In this document: piece after piece, positions 15,160-26,103 of the stretch
How the letters are laid out: every line of letters starts with the position of its first letter
Position numbering within the stretch: position 1 is the stretch's first letter
Translations under genes and position numbers: made by a program
Notes under the pieces: generated by a model
The model's database searches: none
The model's input: the letters and a program-made list of their open reading frames with translations, nothing else
Told to the model about the DNA's origin: nothing
Assembly (NCBI GenBank): GCA_002205965.3
Contig: NADL03000748.1
Coordinates: 2,294,001 to 2,358,000 of the forward strand
Reading direction: 5' to 3'
Length of the DNA: 64,000 bases
Source: Kappaphycus alvarezii
Lineage: Eukaryota > Rhodophyta > Florideophyceae > Gigartinales > Solieriaceae

Positions 15160-15591
15160 TCAATGTAAGTGCGGCTGCAAACGAGGGAACCGGGGAACAT
15201 TATTATCAGCAGGGACTGTAGTTGGGTAGGAGAGGCCGTTAGCGTACGTTGCGGACGGCTTATGCCCTACCCTTTTTGGGCTGAGAGGTAACGTGGGGAC
15301 AGACGGGAGTGCAGCCGCCAGTAAACTTAAGCGCTGAACGCTAGCCAATCCGTTGAGTGTCCTGGAGGAAGTTGAGCGAGCTGCCGCTACTTGGGCGGAA
15401 GTAAAGCGTATCTGAGGAAGGATAAGCGGTTGTATCTTGCAGGTCGAGTACCGGAGGCGGATATACGCTACGGGGGACGGGTTGTGGAGGGGAGAGCAGA
15501 TGTGAGGGAAGACAGAGCGGCAGGGTAAGGCTGATGAGAGAGGGATTGCTGGTTGGTACGGTAGGACGGGTGTAGAAGTGAGTGCTGGCAT
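15160..15591 (-). CDS. Unassigned acid-poor open frame
   Basis: An uninterrupted minus-strand frame of 143 codons starts with ATG at 15591. The predicted product is rich in Ser, Ala, Pro, Leu and Arg, with no Glu and a single Asp. That composition is typical of organelle-targeting peptides, but it also arises when a C-rich strand is translated, and this strand is C-rich. No domain is recognisable and no mature-protein region follows in any frame I read. It could be the 5' end of a gene broken by an indel, or a composition artefact. Confidence 0.25.
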   Translation of the reverse strand: MPALTSTPVLPYQPAIPLSSALPCRSVFPHICSPLHNPSPVAYIRLRYSTCKIQPLILPQIRFTSAQVAAARSTSSRTLNGLASVQRLSLLAAALPSVPTLPLSPKRVGHKPSATYANGLSYPTTVPADNNVPRFPRLQPHLH

Positions 15592-16126
15592 GCACAGTGC
15601 TACAGTACCGTTGGTGATGACAAACGAATCTGGGAGCCCATACTAAAATTAGCTAGACATGACCGTTTCAATGAAAACAAAGTATGTTTCAGGCTAACAG
15701 AATCATTAAAATGTTTGGACTATAAATAGTTTGGAGCCTACCGTTAGGGATGCTCTAGCAGCAAACGCGATGGCCTCACATATCCTTGGAAGTTTAATCA
15801 CCTCTTATTCAGGCTTTATTTTTTAAAGGATTATGAGGACTATGCGGCGTTACAAAAACATACATCAGTGATAAACCATTAATAAACCTTTCACGCAGTT
15901 TTCGAGGGAATACGAGAATAATTAATTTACATTAAATAAATGCGATATCTCGGAATCATAAAAGTATATAGGAAAACAAACTGGAAGTACCCAGCAACCA
16001 TGCCATTAAGAATGCATACAACTTGACTCAAGTAAAGTAAAGTAACTCTTACGACTCAGGTACTGCGGGGAACTATTGGTATCCCTTTCAAAATAGGGCG
16101 GTCATTTCAAAAGTTCACAACGTCAT

Positions 16127-17441
16127 ATGCAATCGGTCGATCTCCCCATGTTTGTCACAGTAAAACACACCATAATACGAAAGAAGTGTACAGCCCAAAG
16201 CAATCATCCAAAAAACACCGGTACATCCAGAAAAGGCCGAAAAACGACTCCAAAACAAAAAATGACACAACTTCAACCAATACTGAGTGCATCGCAAGCG
16301 ACCGAAAAGTTGTCTCTTCTTTCTGAGGCGCAGAGGAAAAGGAGCCGATCTCGAAAGTTACAACTGCACGAGGGAAGATCCAGAACCCGATGAGGAAAAT
16401 GACAGTGACGCTCCGTGGCTCGAGTCATTTTACAATGCTGGGGTTCATGAAACATCGCTGATATGACAAATTTCACAGCGCGAGAATTCCAGTCGATCTG
16501 GGGAACTTTTTCGAGTTTCATCAGCCGGAACTACAATGTTAAAAGAGGCCGCCGTTCTCAATTTACACGGAAAGATGTTTTGTTTATGGCACTGACACTC
16601 ATGAAGCACGGGGGACCTCGGGACTTCGTTGAGAAAGCCTTCGCCATCAGTGGTCCGACATTCGAGAGAGCTGTCTCTGCTTTTATTTTGATATTTTCAG
16701 ATGAATTTTTTCGGCTCTGCGTCACTAGGCTTTCAACACATTGAAAATTCGAGAAATTACGTCGCAATAAAAGGCAGTTCAGGAATTTCCCTTATGCTCG
16801 TTATGCCACACATGTTACGTTTCAGAATTGCAACCGTCCAAGTGGGAATTTACAGGAAGCGAATAAGTAATTTTCTGGGAAGCACAGGCCGTATGGATTG
16901 AAAGTTGAGGTTTCCGTTCTCCCCACAGGGTTTCCAGTTGATTTCACCGGTCTTTACCCGGGGTCTGTGTCTGAAATCGATATATTCCATAAAAATATGG
17001 CTTGGCACGATGGGCAACTAGAGAAAACTGAGAGTCAGATTTTTTCTGAAAATGACGATGATATTGGAATATCTAGTTTCGAAATCCACTGGTCTGTTCT
17101 CGCGGCTAAAGGCTACCAGGGCACCATGGAGTTTTCAATTGCCTTGCATCCGAAGAAGAAACCTCGCAATCTTTATTTGACGAGAGATGAACATTTGTTA
17201 AATAAGACTGCCGCAAGCGACAAGATAATTGCGGAAAAACTTTTTTGGCCGTTTTTATAGCCTGTGAGGTGTTTTATCTTATAAATATCGATGTAATGAG
17301 AAACTGTATGCGGGTCTATGTCGTTGCTGTTTGGGACTTACTAACATGCATGTGGGATGGTATCCATTGCGGGACAGTGACCAAGTCTTTTATGTCAGCG
17401 CTGAAAACGTCTTGAGAAAATTGGGGATGAGACCACATTAA
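16127..17441 (+). mobile_element. PIF/Harbinger-type transposase, decayed
   Basis: The sequence encodes pieces of a DDE_Tnp_4 (PIF/Harbinger) transposase, the enzyme that cuts and pastes its own DNA transposon. In order I see a basic Lys/Arg-rich N-terminus (from 16127), an acidic patch EDPEPDEENDSDAPWL (about 16377), a helical segment MTNFTAREFQSIWG (from 16463), then VTFQNCNRPSGNLQEAN, SGKHRPYGLKVEVSVLPTGF, PGSVSEIDIF, KGYQG, ALHPKKKP, AEKLFW and a C-terminal LTNMHVGWHPLRDSD. The order and motifs fit the family. It is broken: frames shift near 16.45 and 16.7 kb, and in-frame stops occur just before the SGKHRPYG block and after the last DDE region. The residue expected as first catalytic Asp (before VTFQ) reads His, and the Asp expected in the PGSVSD block reads Glu. 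It is therefore probably inactive. I could not define terminal inverted repeats. Confidence 0.75.
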
Positions 17442-18740
17442 ACGCGCGATATCTCAGTTTAAATATCAAAACAGGCATCGGAGACGAGTGGAAGTTCAGT
17501 TGAGGCCCGTACCTCACCATAATATCCTTCTGATGAGGAAACGCAGTCAGAATGAGTTTCTTAGTAAATTGTCCTCATATCTTTAGAAGATTGGTTTTTT
17601 CTATAAAATTGGGTGATTTTGAATGCCTACAAATCATTTCTGTTTTTGGCAATCACTTTTTTGCGTACAGAGAGAGTTAGCGAGAATGTCTCTTTTGTTC
17701 ATTGAGTACGAAATTCTGTATTTAGGTAATATCTGTAGTAGAGACCTAATACGCCTTTTAATGTTACTGTAAGTTCAATTCTTGAACGTTCTTAAGGAGA
17801 GAGATCCACTGGGGGAGTAGGGGAGATAAAAAGAGAAAAAATGGCTCTAATAACTGGTAGGTCGTATTTTGTTCGCACTTGACAGTGATTAAATACATAA
17901 TGGCACCGAATTTATTGAATAGTTCTGTGCTTCCACAAGGAACATTTCTATATTGTTCCTTAAGACAGTAGAACACCAAGTAGTACTGTATATTATCATT
18001 ACTCCATCCCCTTGGGGTTCTGAACAGAATGTAACATTGCCTTTTTTATGACATTGTGTAATAGAGAATCTTTTGCTGCTTCATACCGTTTCTCCATTAC
18101 CCAGCTGTGTGTAAGAGATATTGAATCCTCTTGGAAGAATCTAGAAGTTAAGTGTAAGCGGTTAGCGGTTGTAGTATTGAGTGTTTGTTCTCTAAATTTC
18201 TTCATTTGATGTGGAGCCCCACATCAACTTCTACTTGACTGTATTAGTTCCTTGGTAGTACTATTCTCTAGTGACAACTCTACTTTCTAGTTACTTCCAC
18301 TGCGTTTTCACAAGTCTAGAAGTCCTATAGTAGAGGCGCAGTACCGTCTAAGAGAGGGGGATCATCTTGATTTTAGAGAGGATCCATTGACACTCTTGCC
18401 CCTCATCCTTCTGTATCTCACTACCACCGTCTCCTCTACTCCTTTGACAGCGCCCCTGGTGTCTCCCTCTTTGTTTCACAGAATGAGGACCCGAGCAGAG
18501 TTTCAGAGATGCTCGGGTCAGAGGCAGACAGACGCAAACAAGGAACTAGGTGCGTCATGTGGAACCGTCTCTGAGCTCACAAAAAGAGGACGTATGATTT
18601 AGAAAATGTGATGATTAAATTAGCCCAACTTACTGTAAGAAACCGTAAGGAATCTGTAATTTATGATTCCTGTCGTAATTAGTGTTACTGTACCTGTGGG
18701 TAAACAGTGGTAGTAACCCAGGGCTTACCGTAGTACTGTA
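17442..18740. other. Intergenic, no assignable gene
   Basis: Short open frames occur on both strands (about 17.8-18.2 kb minus, 18.4-18.6 kb plus) without recognisable domains. The 3' end of the PIF/Harbinger element may extend into the first few hundred bases. Around 18.6-18.8 kb the DNA becomes rich in GTA/TAC words and short inverted repeats. Confidence 0.4.
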
Positions 18741-18775
18741 CAACATAGTTGCGATTTAAATCGCGACTTGTGTTG
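18741..18775. repeat. Loopless near-perfect palindrome
   Basis: CAACATAGTTGCGATTT (18741-18757) is followed directly by AAATCGCGACTTGTGTTG (18758-18775), its approximate reverse complement with a few mismatches and one length difference. The core TCGCGATTTAAATCGCGA-like centre has no spacer. Loopless inverted repeats of this size are typical of protein-binding sites or foldback element centres. Confidence 0.6.
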
Positions 18776-18858
18776 AAGTCGCCAAAAACTTGTCAATTCA
18801 TGGGCCTTTCGTGGGCCCAGATCTGCTGCACAAACGAGGACAAATTGCAGTTTTGCAT

Positions 18859-20510
18859 CTAGCAGTCTCGCGAGCATGCCAGCAATTCAAGATGTCTGCA
18901 AGATGTCACATGACACGCACCCGCACAATTGGGGCATGACATGGTATTGTCGATGTACAGTTGCGATGTGATAGGGGAAGAAGCGACTGTACACATGAGT
19001 GGACACACAGTGCTAAGAAGGGTGAGGAGTAAAAAAAAAGGCGGGAGCTGTGACGACGGGGTTGTTGGTTCTAGGTTGTAGAAATGGAGGGTATGCGGGG
19101 GGTGTGGATGATGAACGGGGTGTTGAGGCGCGGTGTGATTAGCGGAGTGGAGTGGTTGGGGGATGTGGCTACTTGAGTGCAGGGATAGACGGGGTTGGCG
19201 GTGAGTCGGGGTTGTGACGAGAAGAGGCGTGGAAGCGTTGCGAATGTTATGAAACGGGGTGGAAGGACACGGGGGCTGGAGGGATGGGTTTTGCGAGGGA
19301 AGAGTATGGTGGGTTGGAAATGAATGAGTTGCAGGGTGAGTGGGGGAATGGTGAGGGATTTGGCGGGGTGGATGGGGATGGTTGAGTGGTGCAGGTTGTC
19401 GGGGGTGGTGGACGTGGGGGTGGTGCAGGATGGTGTAAATATTTGGGGGTAGCGTGTGGATTGGGTGGGCAGGATGGATGAATGACAGTTGTGGATTGGG
19501 TGTGTTGGTTTTGATGAGTGGATTTGTGTTGGTAGGGTAATACGGTACGCATATAGCCACGGGGTATGTGTGTGCAATGTGTAGTTGTAATTCAAGTGAA
19601 TATGATGAGAAGATACAGCGAGGGTTTGTCATGGAGTGGATACATGATGGTGTGTGCATTGGGGAGGGATTCGGATGGGTGAGACTGGGTGTTGATGTAA
19701 TGATACAGTGACACAGAGAGCAGTGAAGGGTTGATACAATACAGTAGATGGATATCGAGAAATGAGGAAGTGATGTGAGTGGGTGGACGTGACAACGGTG
19801 CAAAGCCGATAATGAAGTGGCGGCATGGATGTTTCCATGTGCACGAGTTGATAGGGTTGAGTGTAATGAGGGAGAGAATGGCGTTCGTGTTTGGAGGAAT
19901 CAGGGGATTGATGGGTAGTGGCACTGGCAGTGTGTTGAAAGAGGGATAAGGGGCGGTGTTGTTAAAGCAGCGTGTCGTCTGCTGGGTTGAATTGTGAGCA
20001 ATCGGTGGTGCTGCAACAAGCAGCATGTGCGGATCGAGTGCTCATGGATTGTAGTGTAAAGCGATGTTTGTGGAAGATTGGTCGTGCAGAAAATCAGTGG
20101 TAGTACGGCTGCGGCGAGACAGGGATTGTATCAACGTGCGCTGGCAAAGCCGTATGCGATTTGAAGATTGGTTCTGAAATAATCACTGTATCTGCAGAGT
20201 AAAAAAGCAAATTGCTTCCTGGGCTGATCGTGAGGATATGGTATTTGGGTGACATGAGCGCTGGAGAGTCACCATGCACAACTCGGCTGTGGTGACTGCA
20301 GTAGCGTCTATTGGACTGGAGCGAATAAAGCACCGTTTTCCAACATGGCAGCATTTAGAATTTGATGTAGAAATGTGAGTGTGGGAGGATGAACATGTGG
20401 CAGCTGCATGGTAGCAGCCCCCATGGTGCACAAGCAGCGTGGGTTTTTGTGATGACGTGTTGCCGTGTTGTTTGTTAAAGTATGGAGAGGAGAGAGAGAA
20501 TTGAACATAA
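18859..20510 (-). other. C-rich minus-strand tract with artefactual long frames
   Basis: The plus strand is purine- and G-rich (core about 19.0-19.6 kb), so the minus strand is C- and T-rich with few stop codons. This gives overlapping minus-strand open frames of up to 314 codons in more than one frame. Their products are low-complexity His/Pro/Thr/Ser sequences without domains. Several frames being open at once argues that composition, not selection, keeps them open. Similar C-rich sequence lies at the starts of the likely genes at 21.7 and 32.3 kb, so this could be the leader of an unrecognised minus-strand gene. Confidence 0.5.
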
Positions 20511-20779
20511 TTTGCTGGACGATTCAGGGAGTGTAGGGAGTGTGTGAATGGATGGAATGCATGCAGTGGTGAGGAGAGAGGTGTCTACATAAAGGATGTG
20601 GTGTTGTGGCAGGTGTGTAAATCTGCGCAGTATGATACATAGGTATGTGGGTGGACGCGGGCGCTGGATGTGTTGGGAACCATGGTCGGGCATCAAGAGG
20701 CGAATGAGAGAGGGACATTTGCTTTGCTTGGCTTGGCCAGTTGCGTACTGCAGCTGAGCTTGAACTTTGCAATGAATAG

Positions 20780-21126
20780 TACAGTACATTACACTACTGT
20801 ACTTGTCCAGACAAGTGCCGTATGGCTGTTGTGTTTCTGCGCTATACTGTGTACAGTGCTGTACAGTTACTGCAGTACTAAATGCTGGAAACTTCACGTA
20901 ACTTTTCTAATTCTTGTCGCCGTCCCCGTTTCATTGTGAGTCTCGCGCTTTCTGTAGGAATCAAAGTTAACGTTTTCTTCGAATGAGGCGTGGCTTAGAA
21001 GACAGTCAATTGTCGTCTACAATTTCTTGGTCACGATCATACTGTACAGTGCTGTATTGCTTTGTACAGTACAATAAACTACAGTATTTATACAGTCATG
21101 CAGGAACCGTACAGTACAGTACAGTG
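20780..21126. repeat. Cluster of GTAC-rich motifs
   Basis: TACAGTAC, GTACTGTAC-like and ACAGTGCTGTACAG words recur many times, for example near 20781, 20846-20870, 21040-21075 and the triple repeat GTACAGTACAGTACAGTG at 21109-21126. The unit is close to self-complementary. The same words recur elsewhere in the gene island. Confidence 0.7.
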
Positions 21127-21539
21127 TTTGTAGGAAAATTGTTTCAAAATAGAGTCGCAAACGGTTGCCATTGTAAACGCGAATCATCGAGGTGTGCTAT
21201 CCGCACGTACAAGTGTCATGATACGAGTGGTCAAATGTTGAAATCGAAACGGATTGATTCATGGATGTCGATGGATATAAAATAAATATTCAGAAGGCCC
21301 ACGAATTGGCCCTATGTGATAAACCACTAACGGACATTGCAAAGAATTGCAACAAGACTTTTTGTGGCTGCAGAAACCACTTGGCCTGATTCGGGACAGC
21401 TGTGCTCCTGTTGAAACCTCAATCCACCCTCCTCAAACAACTCACCTTCCTTTAAGCCTTTTCTGTTGCATTCAAAAAAATATACTGTTTCCAACTTTTT
21501 CTTCAAGCCTTTGAAAACATACAAAAGTTTACACTAAAT

Positions 21540-21700
21540 ATCCTTTCTTCTCGATTCATTTATTTCCTTAATTTTTCTTCCCACCTCTTTTCGCTTGGCC
21601 CTTGTCACTACCACCTCTTTGACCAACGCTTCCCACCACCACGCCCTCCTCATCTCCTGCTTACCGATTCCACAAACCCCCACCGCCCTCCCACCCCGCA
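21540..21700 (+). promoter_or_regulatory. Pyrimidine-rich leader of the MBB1-like gene
   Basis: The 160 bases before the first ATG of the HAT-repeat gene are almost entirely C and T on the coding strand, with runs such as CCACCACCACGCCCTCC. A comparable tract precedes the gene at 32.3 kb. This suggests a promoter or 5' UTR feature. The role is inferred from position only. Confidence 0.35.
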
Positions 21701-24700
21701 ATGTCAACTAATCTTCAAACCGCTTTCCTACCACCTCCACCTCCTCCAGCACCCCCCCGTTTTCAAACACTTCCCGTCTCAATTTCTTCACTCCAGCTAT
21801 GTCCGCCTCCCCTAACTGGCCCGAACTCTCCCGCCGTGCCCAAAATACCCTCTCCTCCCTCTCCAAAACCTCCCTAACTATTCCAAAGCCCTCCGTTCCC
21901 ACATTCATTCCGACCCGGCAAATCCCTTCCTCTGGCATGCCTTAGTCAAGCACCTCTCCTCCACCCAACCCCCTGCCACCGTAATTCCCCTCGTCGAAGA
22001 CGCAATCCGTCAAGTACCTCCCGGTCGCCGGGGGGGTCTCTTTGACGCTTGGGGTTCTCTCGAACTTCGTCGTGGTCGCGTCGATTCCGCACTCGCCATC
22101 TTCTCTCGTGGCATCGTCGCAGATCCTTACGCCCCGCTCTTCGCATCCCTGGCCTCTTTGCAACTCCGTTCCAAACTCGTCGATCAAGCACGAGCCACCT
22201 ATCGCAAAGGGAACTACATTATTTCCCCATCACGCCTTTTTGTGGAGGGCTTGGGCTTCGGCTGAGGCAAGGCTTGGTGCCGTCTATGTCGCGAGAGACT
22301 TGTGGAAGGTCGCCTTGGAAAGGGATCGTAGAAATCCAAAGGCTTGGTACAACCTAGCCTTGACTGAAAAGAAATGCGGTGCAAATCTTACCGAGGTCAT
22401 CAAGGTTCTGTACGACGCCCTGCACTACTGTCCTACTGATCCATGGTTAAGGCTCAGTTTGTCCAGATTAGAAGAATCCCGCTCGGGTCCTGCAGTCGCC
22501 TTGCGCGTCTTGGAGCCAGTGGAGAAGAGGAATGATGAGGTTATTTTGAGGGCAATGGCCCGATTGGAGGCTGATCAGGGCAATTTCGACAGAGCTCGCG
22601 CCTTGTTTAGAAAAGCTGCCGATGTCGAAGCAGTCGGCGGCTTTAAGAGGAAAAATAGAGATCCACCACAACCGTCAAGTCATTGCATGCCTGGGCCCTC
22701 ATCGAGGTAAAGACAGGAAATCCTGCTGCGGCGAGGAGGGTTCTGGAAGAAGCCATTAGCATAAATGACGGCGATGGCGCCGTGTGGAGGGCCATGGGTC
22801 AGTTGGAAGTCAAAGAAGGCAATTTCGAACGCGCAAGAAACGCGTTTCAGAATTCTGTTGCCATTGATCCCTCCGAAGCGCGAGTGCTTCTAGAATGGGG
22901 AAAGATGGAGGTGCTGGCTGGCAATTTAAAAGCGGCCGAGTCCCTGATGAACGTGTGGCAAATGCGGGTAATGTAAGGACTGGTTCCGATACAAGCAAGG
23001 ATGGCGATGATGGTGCTGCTGGACATAGTGTTCCTTCTGCAGATACTGAGACGGATTCAGACATGGTCACTAGCTCTGTTGGAATGGACCTTGAAGACGA
23101 TATCCCATAGGAGGCCCGTCAAAGAGGCTGAGAAACGCGCAGCTTACTCCGCATGTCTTGGCTGATGCGTTGCGAGAACGCGCATTACTCGCCTCAAGAA
23201 GTGGGCAGTTTGAGGATTCCCTGGCTCTGCTGACCCGGGCATCGGAAAATAGAGCCAGATTTTCCCAAGGGCTGGCGCCTCTTGCGTCCCAAGAAATGCG
23301 TTCAGTGGAGCTGAAAGCGCCAGGAAGGTGTACAGAACAGCATTAAAAAAAGCTCACATCAAAACACCCAAAGTTGTATCACTGGTGGGGGCAAGATGAA
23401 AAGTCCAGCGGTAACATTCCTGAGGCGCGCGGTTTATTCCGGCAAGCTACATGTGCAAATCCAGACTACATGTCGCGTGGTTAAGTTGGGGTATGCTAGA
23501 GAAGGGGGAAGGAAATTTGAAAGAGGCGTGTAGAATCTTCGAGCAAGCCTCTAGGAGGGCCGAGAAGGATTTATTGAGAGCACCATTTATCTTTCAAGCG
23601 TGGGGTAGAGTAGAGGAGCTCGATCGAGGACGACCGGAAATAGCTGTGATGGTTTTTCAGCGGGGTGTGAATTTGGTTCCATCGTCGGGGGCTCTGTGGT
23701 CCGCTTGGGGCTTGCTAGAAGAGCGGCGCGGGAATGCCAAAAGGGCAAGAGATTATTTGAAAGAGCCACGACGGAGGAACCGAGTTGAGCACAACGTGGC
23801 ATAGTTGGGCCCTGTTAGAATCAAACAGGGGGAATTTCAAGAGGGCGGGTGAGTGTTCCGAAAGGGCATGAGCATGACCCGACTGATGCGGCTCTTTTGT
23901 CATCTTGGGCTCGTTTGGAGGGTAACAAACTTGGGCATCCTGAACTGGGGAGGAGTTTATTTGAAAAGGCAGTGTCGGCTGACCCTTATTATGGACCTGG
24001 CTGGCACTCCTGGGGATGTTTGGAGATGAGCAGCGGGTCTTACGATAGAGCGAGGGAACTTTTCCTCAAAGCAGCCAAAGTCCAACCAAGGGACCCGTCG
24101 CCATACCACACCTTGGGTGTCCTAGAGGCAGAGCACTGTGATGATGGGGAGGCGCGGTGAGGAATTGGGCAAGGGCTGTTGAGGTAGCACCGGATCAACC
24201 TTTCAGCTATCAAACATGGGCCTTTTCGAGGGGCGAAGCGAGAGAACATGAAGGAGGCTAGACGCCTTTTCAATCTTGGATGGAGCGCGTGAAACAACGT
24301 CCAAAGGACTCTGCGTTACTACTACAGTCGTGGGCAGCATTGGAGGAGCAGAAGGGGAACAATGAGGAAGCACAGAGTTACTGCAAAGGAGTTTGAATGT
24401 AGACCAGGAAGAGCAGAGACGTGGCATTCACTGGCGCGAATAGAATTATCTCGTGGAAATCGAGATGAGGCGCGCAGACTGGTGAGGCAGGGGTGGATGC
24501 TGTGAACCAGGGTGCAAACTTGAGTTGTTTGTATGTGATGTGGGGGACTTTGGAGGCAGAAGATGGGAATATTGAAAAGGCCAGAGCACTTTTGCGGCGG
24601 GTGTGCGAGCAAATCCAAGTCTCGTAGCGACTTGGAAGGCATATGCGAACATGGAACGAAATACGGATCGGAAAGCCGAGGTGGGGAACTTATGCTCACG

Positions 24701-24751
24701 GCAGATGCTCTGGTTATGCGAGAAGGACAGTCGGATGTCGAGTTTGGTTAG
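21701..24751 (+). CDS. MBB1: HAT-repeat RNA-processing protein, MBB1/HCF107-like, frameshifted
   Basis: The gene encodes about 1,000 residues made almost wholly of half-a-TPR (HAT) repeats of the form W-x-x-W-(G/A)-x-L-E-x(3)-G-N-x-x-x-A-R-x-L-F. I count about twenty, for example LFDAWGSLELRRGRVDSA (near 22036), VWRAMGQLEVKEGNFERA (near 22783), LWSAWGLLEERRGNAKRA and GWHSWGCLEMSSGSYDRA (near 24000). This pattern is typical of Mbb1 in Chlamydomonas and HCF107 in plants, which bind and stabilise plastid psbB/psbH transcripts. Start is 21701 or 21799; the end is 24751, or 24821 in another frame. An Asp/Ser/Thr-rich insert (about 22970-23110) interrupts the repeats. The frame changes a dozen or more times, and the breaks I resolved are each recovered by one extra base in a homopolymer (C run 21872-21874, G run 24490-24493, T run 24590-24593). 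The repeats are otherwise intact, so assembly indels are likelier than a pseudogene. PRPF6/Clf1-type splicing HAT proteins are the alternative. Confidence 0.7.
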
Positions 24752-24997
24752 CTTATCGCGGTTGCTAGTAAAAAACGTAGCCTGTAAGGCGATTACTTTG
24801 CGGATATCGGAACTTAGGTGAGAGGTAGTCTTTCCAGCAGACTGTTACGCTTTCGATAAGGGGTCACTTGTTATGTGCAGACTTAAGTTTCCAAATGGCT
24901 GGGTAGTGTTTGTGCAATGACCTGAAGGTTTGTGGGCAATGCTACGATGACTGCAGGCGTTACTGGTAACGATTTTCTATAGGGACTGTGTCCACAG

Positions 24998-25318
24998 ATG
25001 TACAAACGACAAATCCGAGTTGACAATGATGCCCGTGGCAGATTGCGGCAGGATACTTGTGAGGACTCAGCACGCACCGGGGCGGGAAAGGGCGGACGTG
25101 GATGTAAAGTCGAAAGGACATTGATCTGTTGGCTTTTGTGGATTTGTTCAGTTGACCAAACATGCCGTGCGGATCGATGCGTAACAAACTGCAGGAATTG
25201 CAAACGATGTGTAATCAAAACATCTGGAAGTGAGGAGATTGTGCTATGTCCTCTTTGTCTTTGCGTTTTTGTTATGACAGATAAAGATGCTGGCCTGTTT
25301 GGATCTGAGCATGTGTGA
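24998..25318 (+). CDS. Candidate Cys-rich small protein
   Basis: A 106-codon frame contains a dense cysteine block, CRADRCVTNCRNCKRC followed by CPLCLC, in its C-terminal half, with a basic Gly/Arg-rich N-terminus. The spacing loosely resembles a zinc-binding module, but I cannot match it to a family. It sits just downstream of the MBB1-like gene, where frameshifts are common, so the true boundaries may differ. A longer minus-strand frame overlaps it. Confidence 0.2.
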   Translation: MYKRQIRVDNDARGRLRQDTCEDSARTGAGKGGRGCKVERTLICWLLWICSVDQTCRADRCVTNCRNCKRCVIKTSGSEEIVLCPLCLCVFVMTDKDAGLFGSEHV

Positions 25319-25460
25319 TTAGAGCGAATGTCAGGAAGCGAAGGCCGGATGGGAACCACTTACGGATGGGGTAAGCGTTAGTGGTGTCACGGGGGAACAG
25401 GACTTGTTTATTGGTATAAGACTTTGGCAAGCATGTTCTTGGATACTTGTGTAATTTAAG

Positions 25461-25598
25461 ATGGAATCGATTTCCTTTGATGAGGATGTGGTTAGACTTG
25501 AGTCCGAATGGCCGATAGTGGTGCAAGATTTAAAAGAAATTGTTGCTTTGAGAAGCAAGGATGGGGGTAACACGCTTCCTACATTAGAGGCAAAATGA
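25461..25598 (+). CDS. Candidate 45-residue open frame
   Basis: The frame opens with ATG at 25461 and ends with TGA at 25596-25598. The product begins MESISFDEDVVRLESEW and is acidic with a balanced, protein-like composition, unlike most short frames here. It could be an isolated fragment of a gene cut by indels. No function is recognisable. Confidence 0.2.
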   Translation: MESISFDEDVVRLESEWPIVVQDLKEIVALRSKDGGNTLPTLEAK

Positions 25599-26103
25599 CT
25601 GCTGCAGGTACAGACATAGGAATTGTAACTGTGACAACCATTGCTCAATGCTGTTTACGCCAGGGGTAATGGGCCGGAGGAGGAAGGGGTATGATGGGTT
25701 GAGACAGGGCCGGATGGCGGGGACACCGCAATGGGTTTTGAATCAGGTTGGAACGAATATGGTCCAATGACGCGTTACACAAAAAGTTTCTTTACTTTTG
25801 CCAATGGCAACGCACGAGGACTCGCAATCCAGGGCCCTGAATAACAAGTAACGATTGCCGTTGGCCAACTAAGTGGTGTTGCCAACTGCGGTTCCAGAAC
25901 GATTCCAACCTCAAAGGCTACCTTCATCTTCGTCATCAGGTTATTCAACGCACCCAATTTGATACCTCCACCGCTGATCGACTACTTTGAAAGCTGCACT
26001 CTGACAAGACCACCATATGCTGCATTATTCCGAAAATCAGAAACGTGCGCCAAACACTAGTCATGTCCCATCTCAACCCCCGCCTTCCGTCCCGCTACTC
26101 CGG

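Larger units (their letters stand above)
24752..26016. other. Intergenic between HAT and OMA1-like genes
   Basis: This interval separates two plus-strand genes. It holds a Cys-rich plus-strand frame and a 45-codon plus-strand frame (both listed). A minus-strand frame of 158 codons lies opposite the Cys-rich one and has no domain. Nothing else is supported. Confidence 0.4.

Noticed and set aside
18859-19803. Minus-strand open frame of 314 codons
   Set aside because: The product is low-complexity His/Pro/Thr/Ser, and other frames on the same strand are open too. A C-rich strand with few stop words explains it.
24883-25359. Minus-strand frame of 158 codons
   Set aside because: There is no recognisable domain and the composition looks random. 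It opposes the Cys-rich plus-strand frame.
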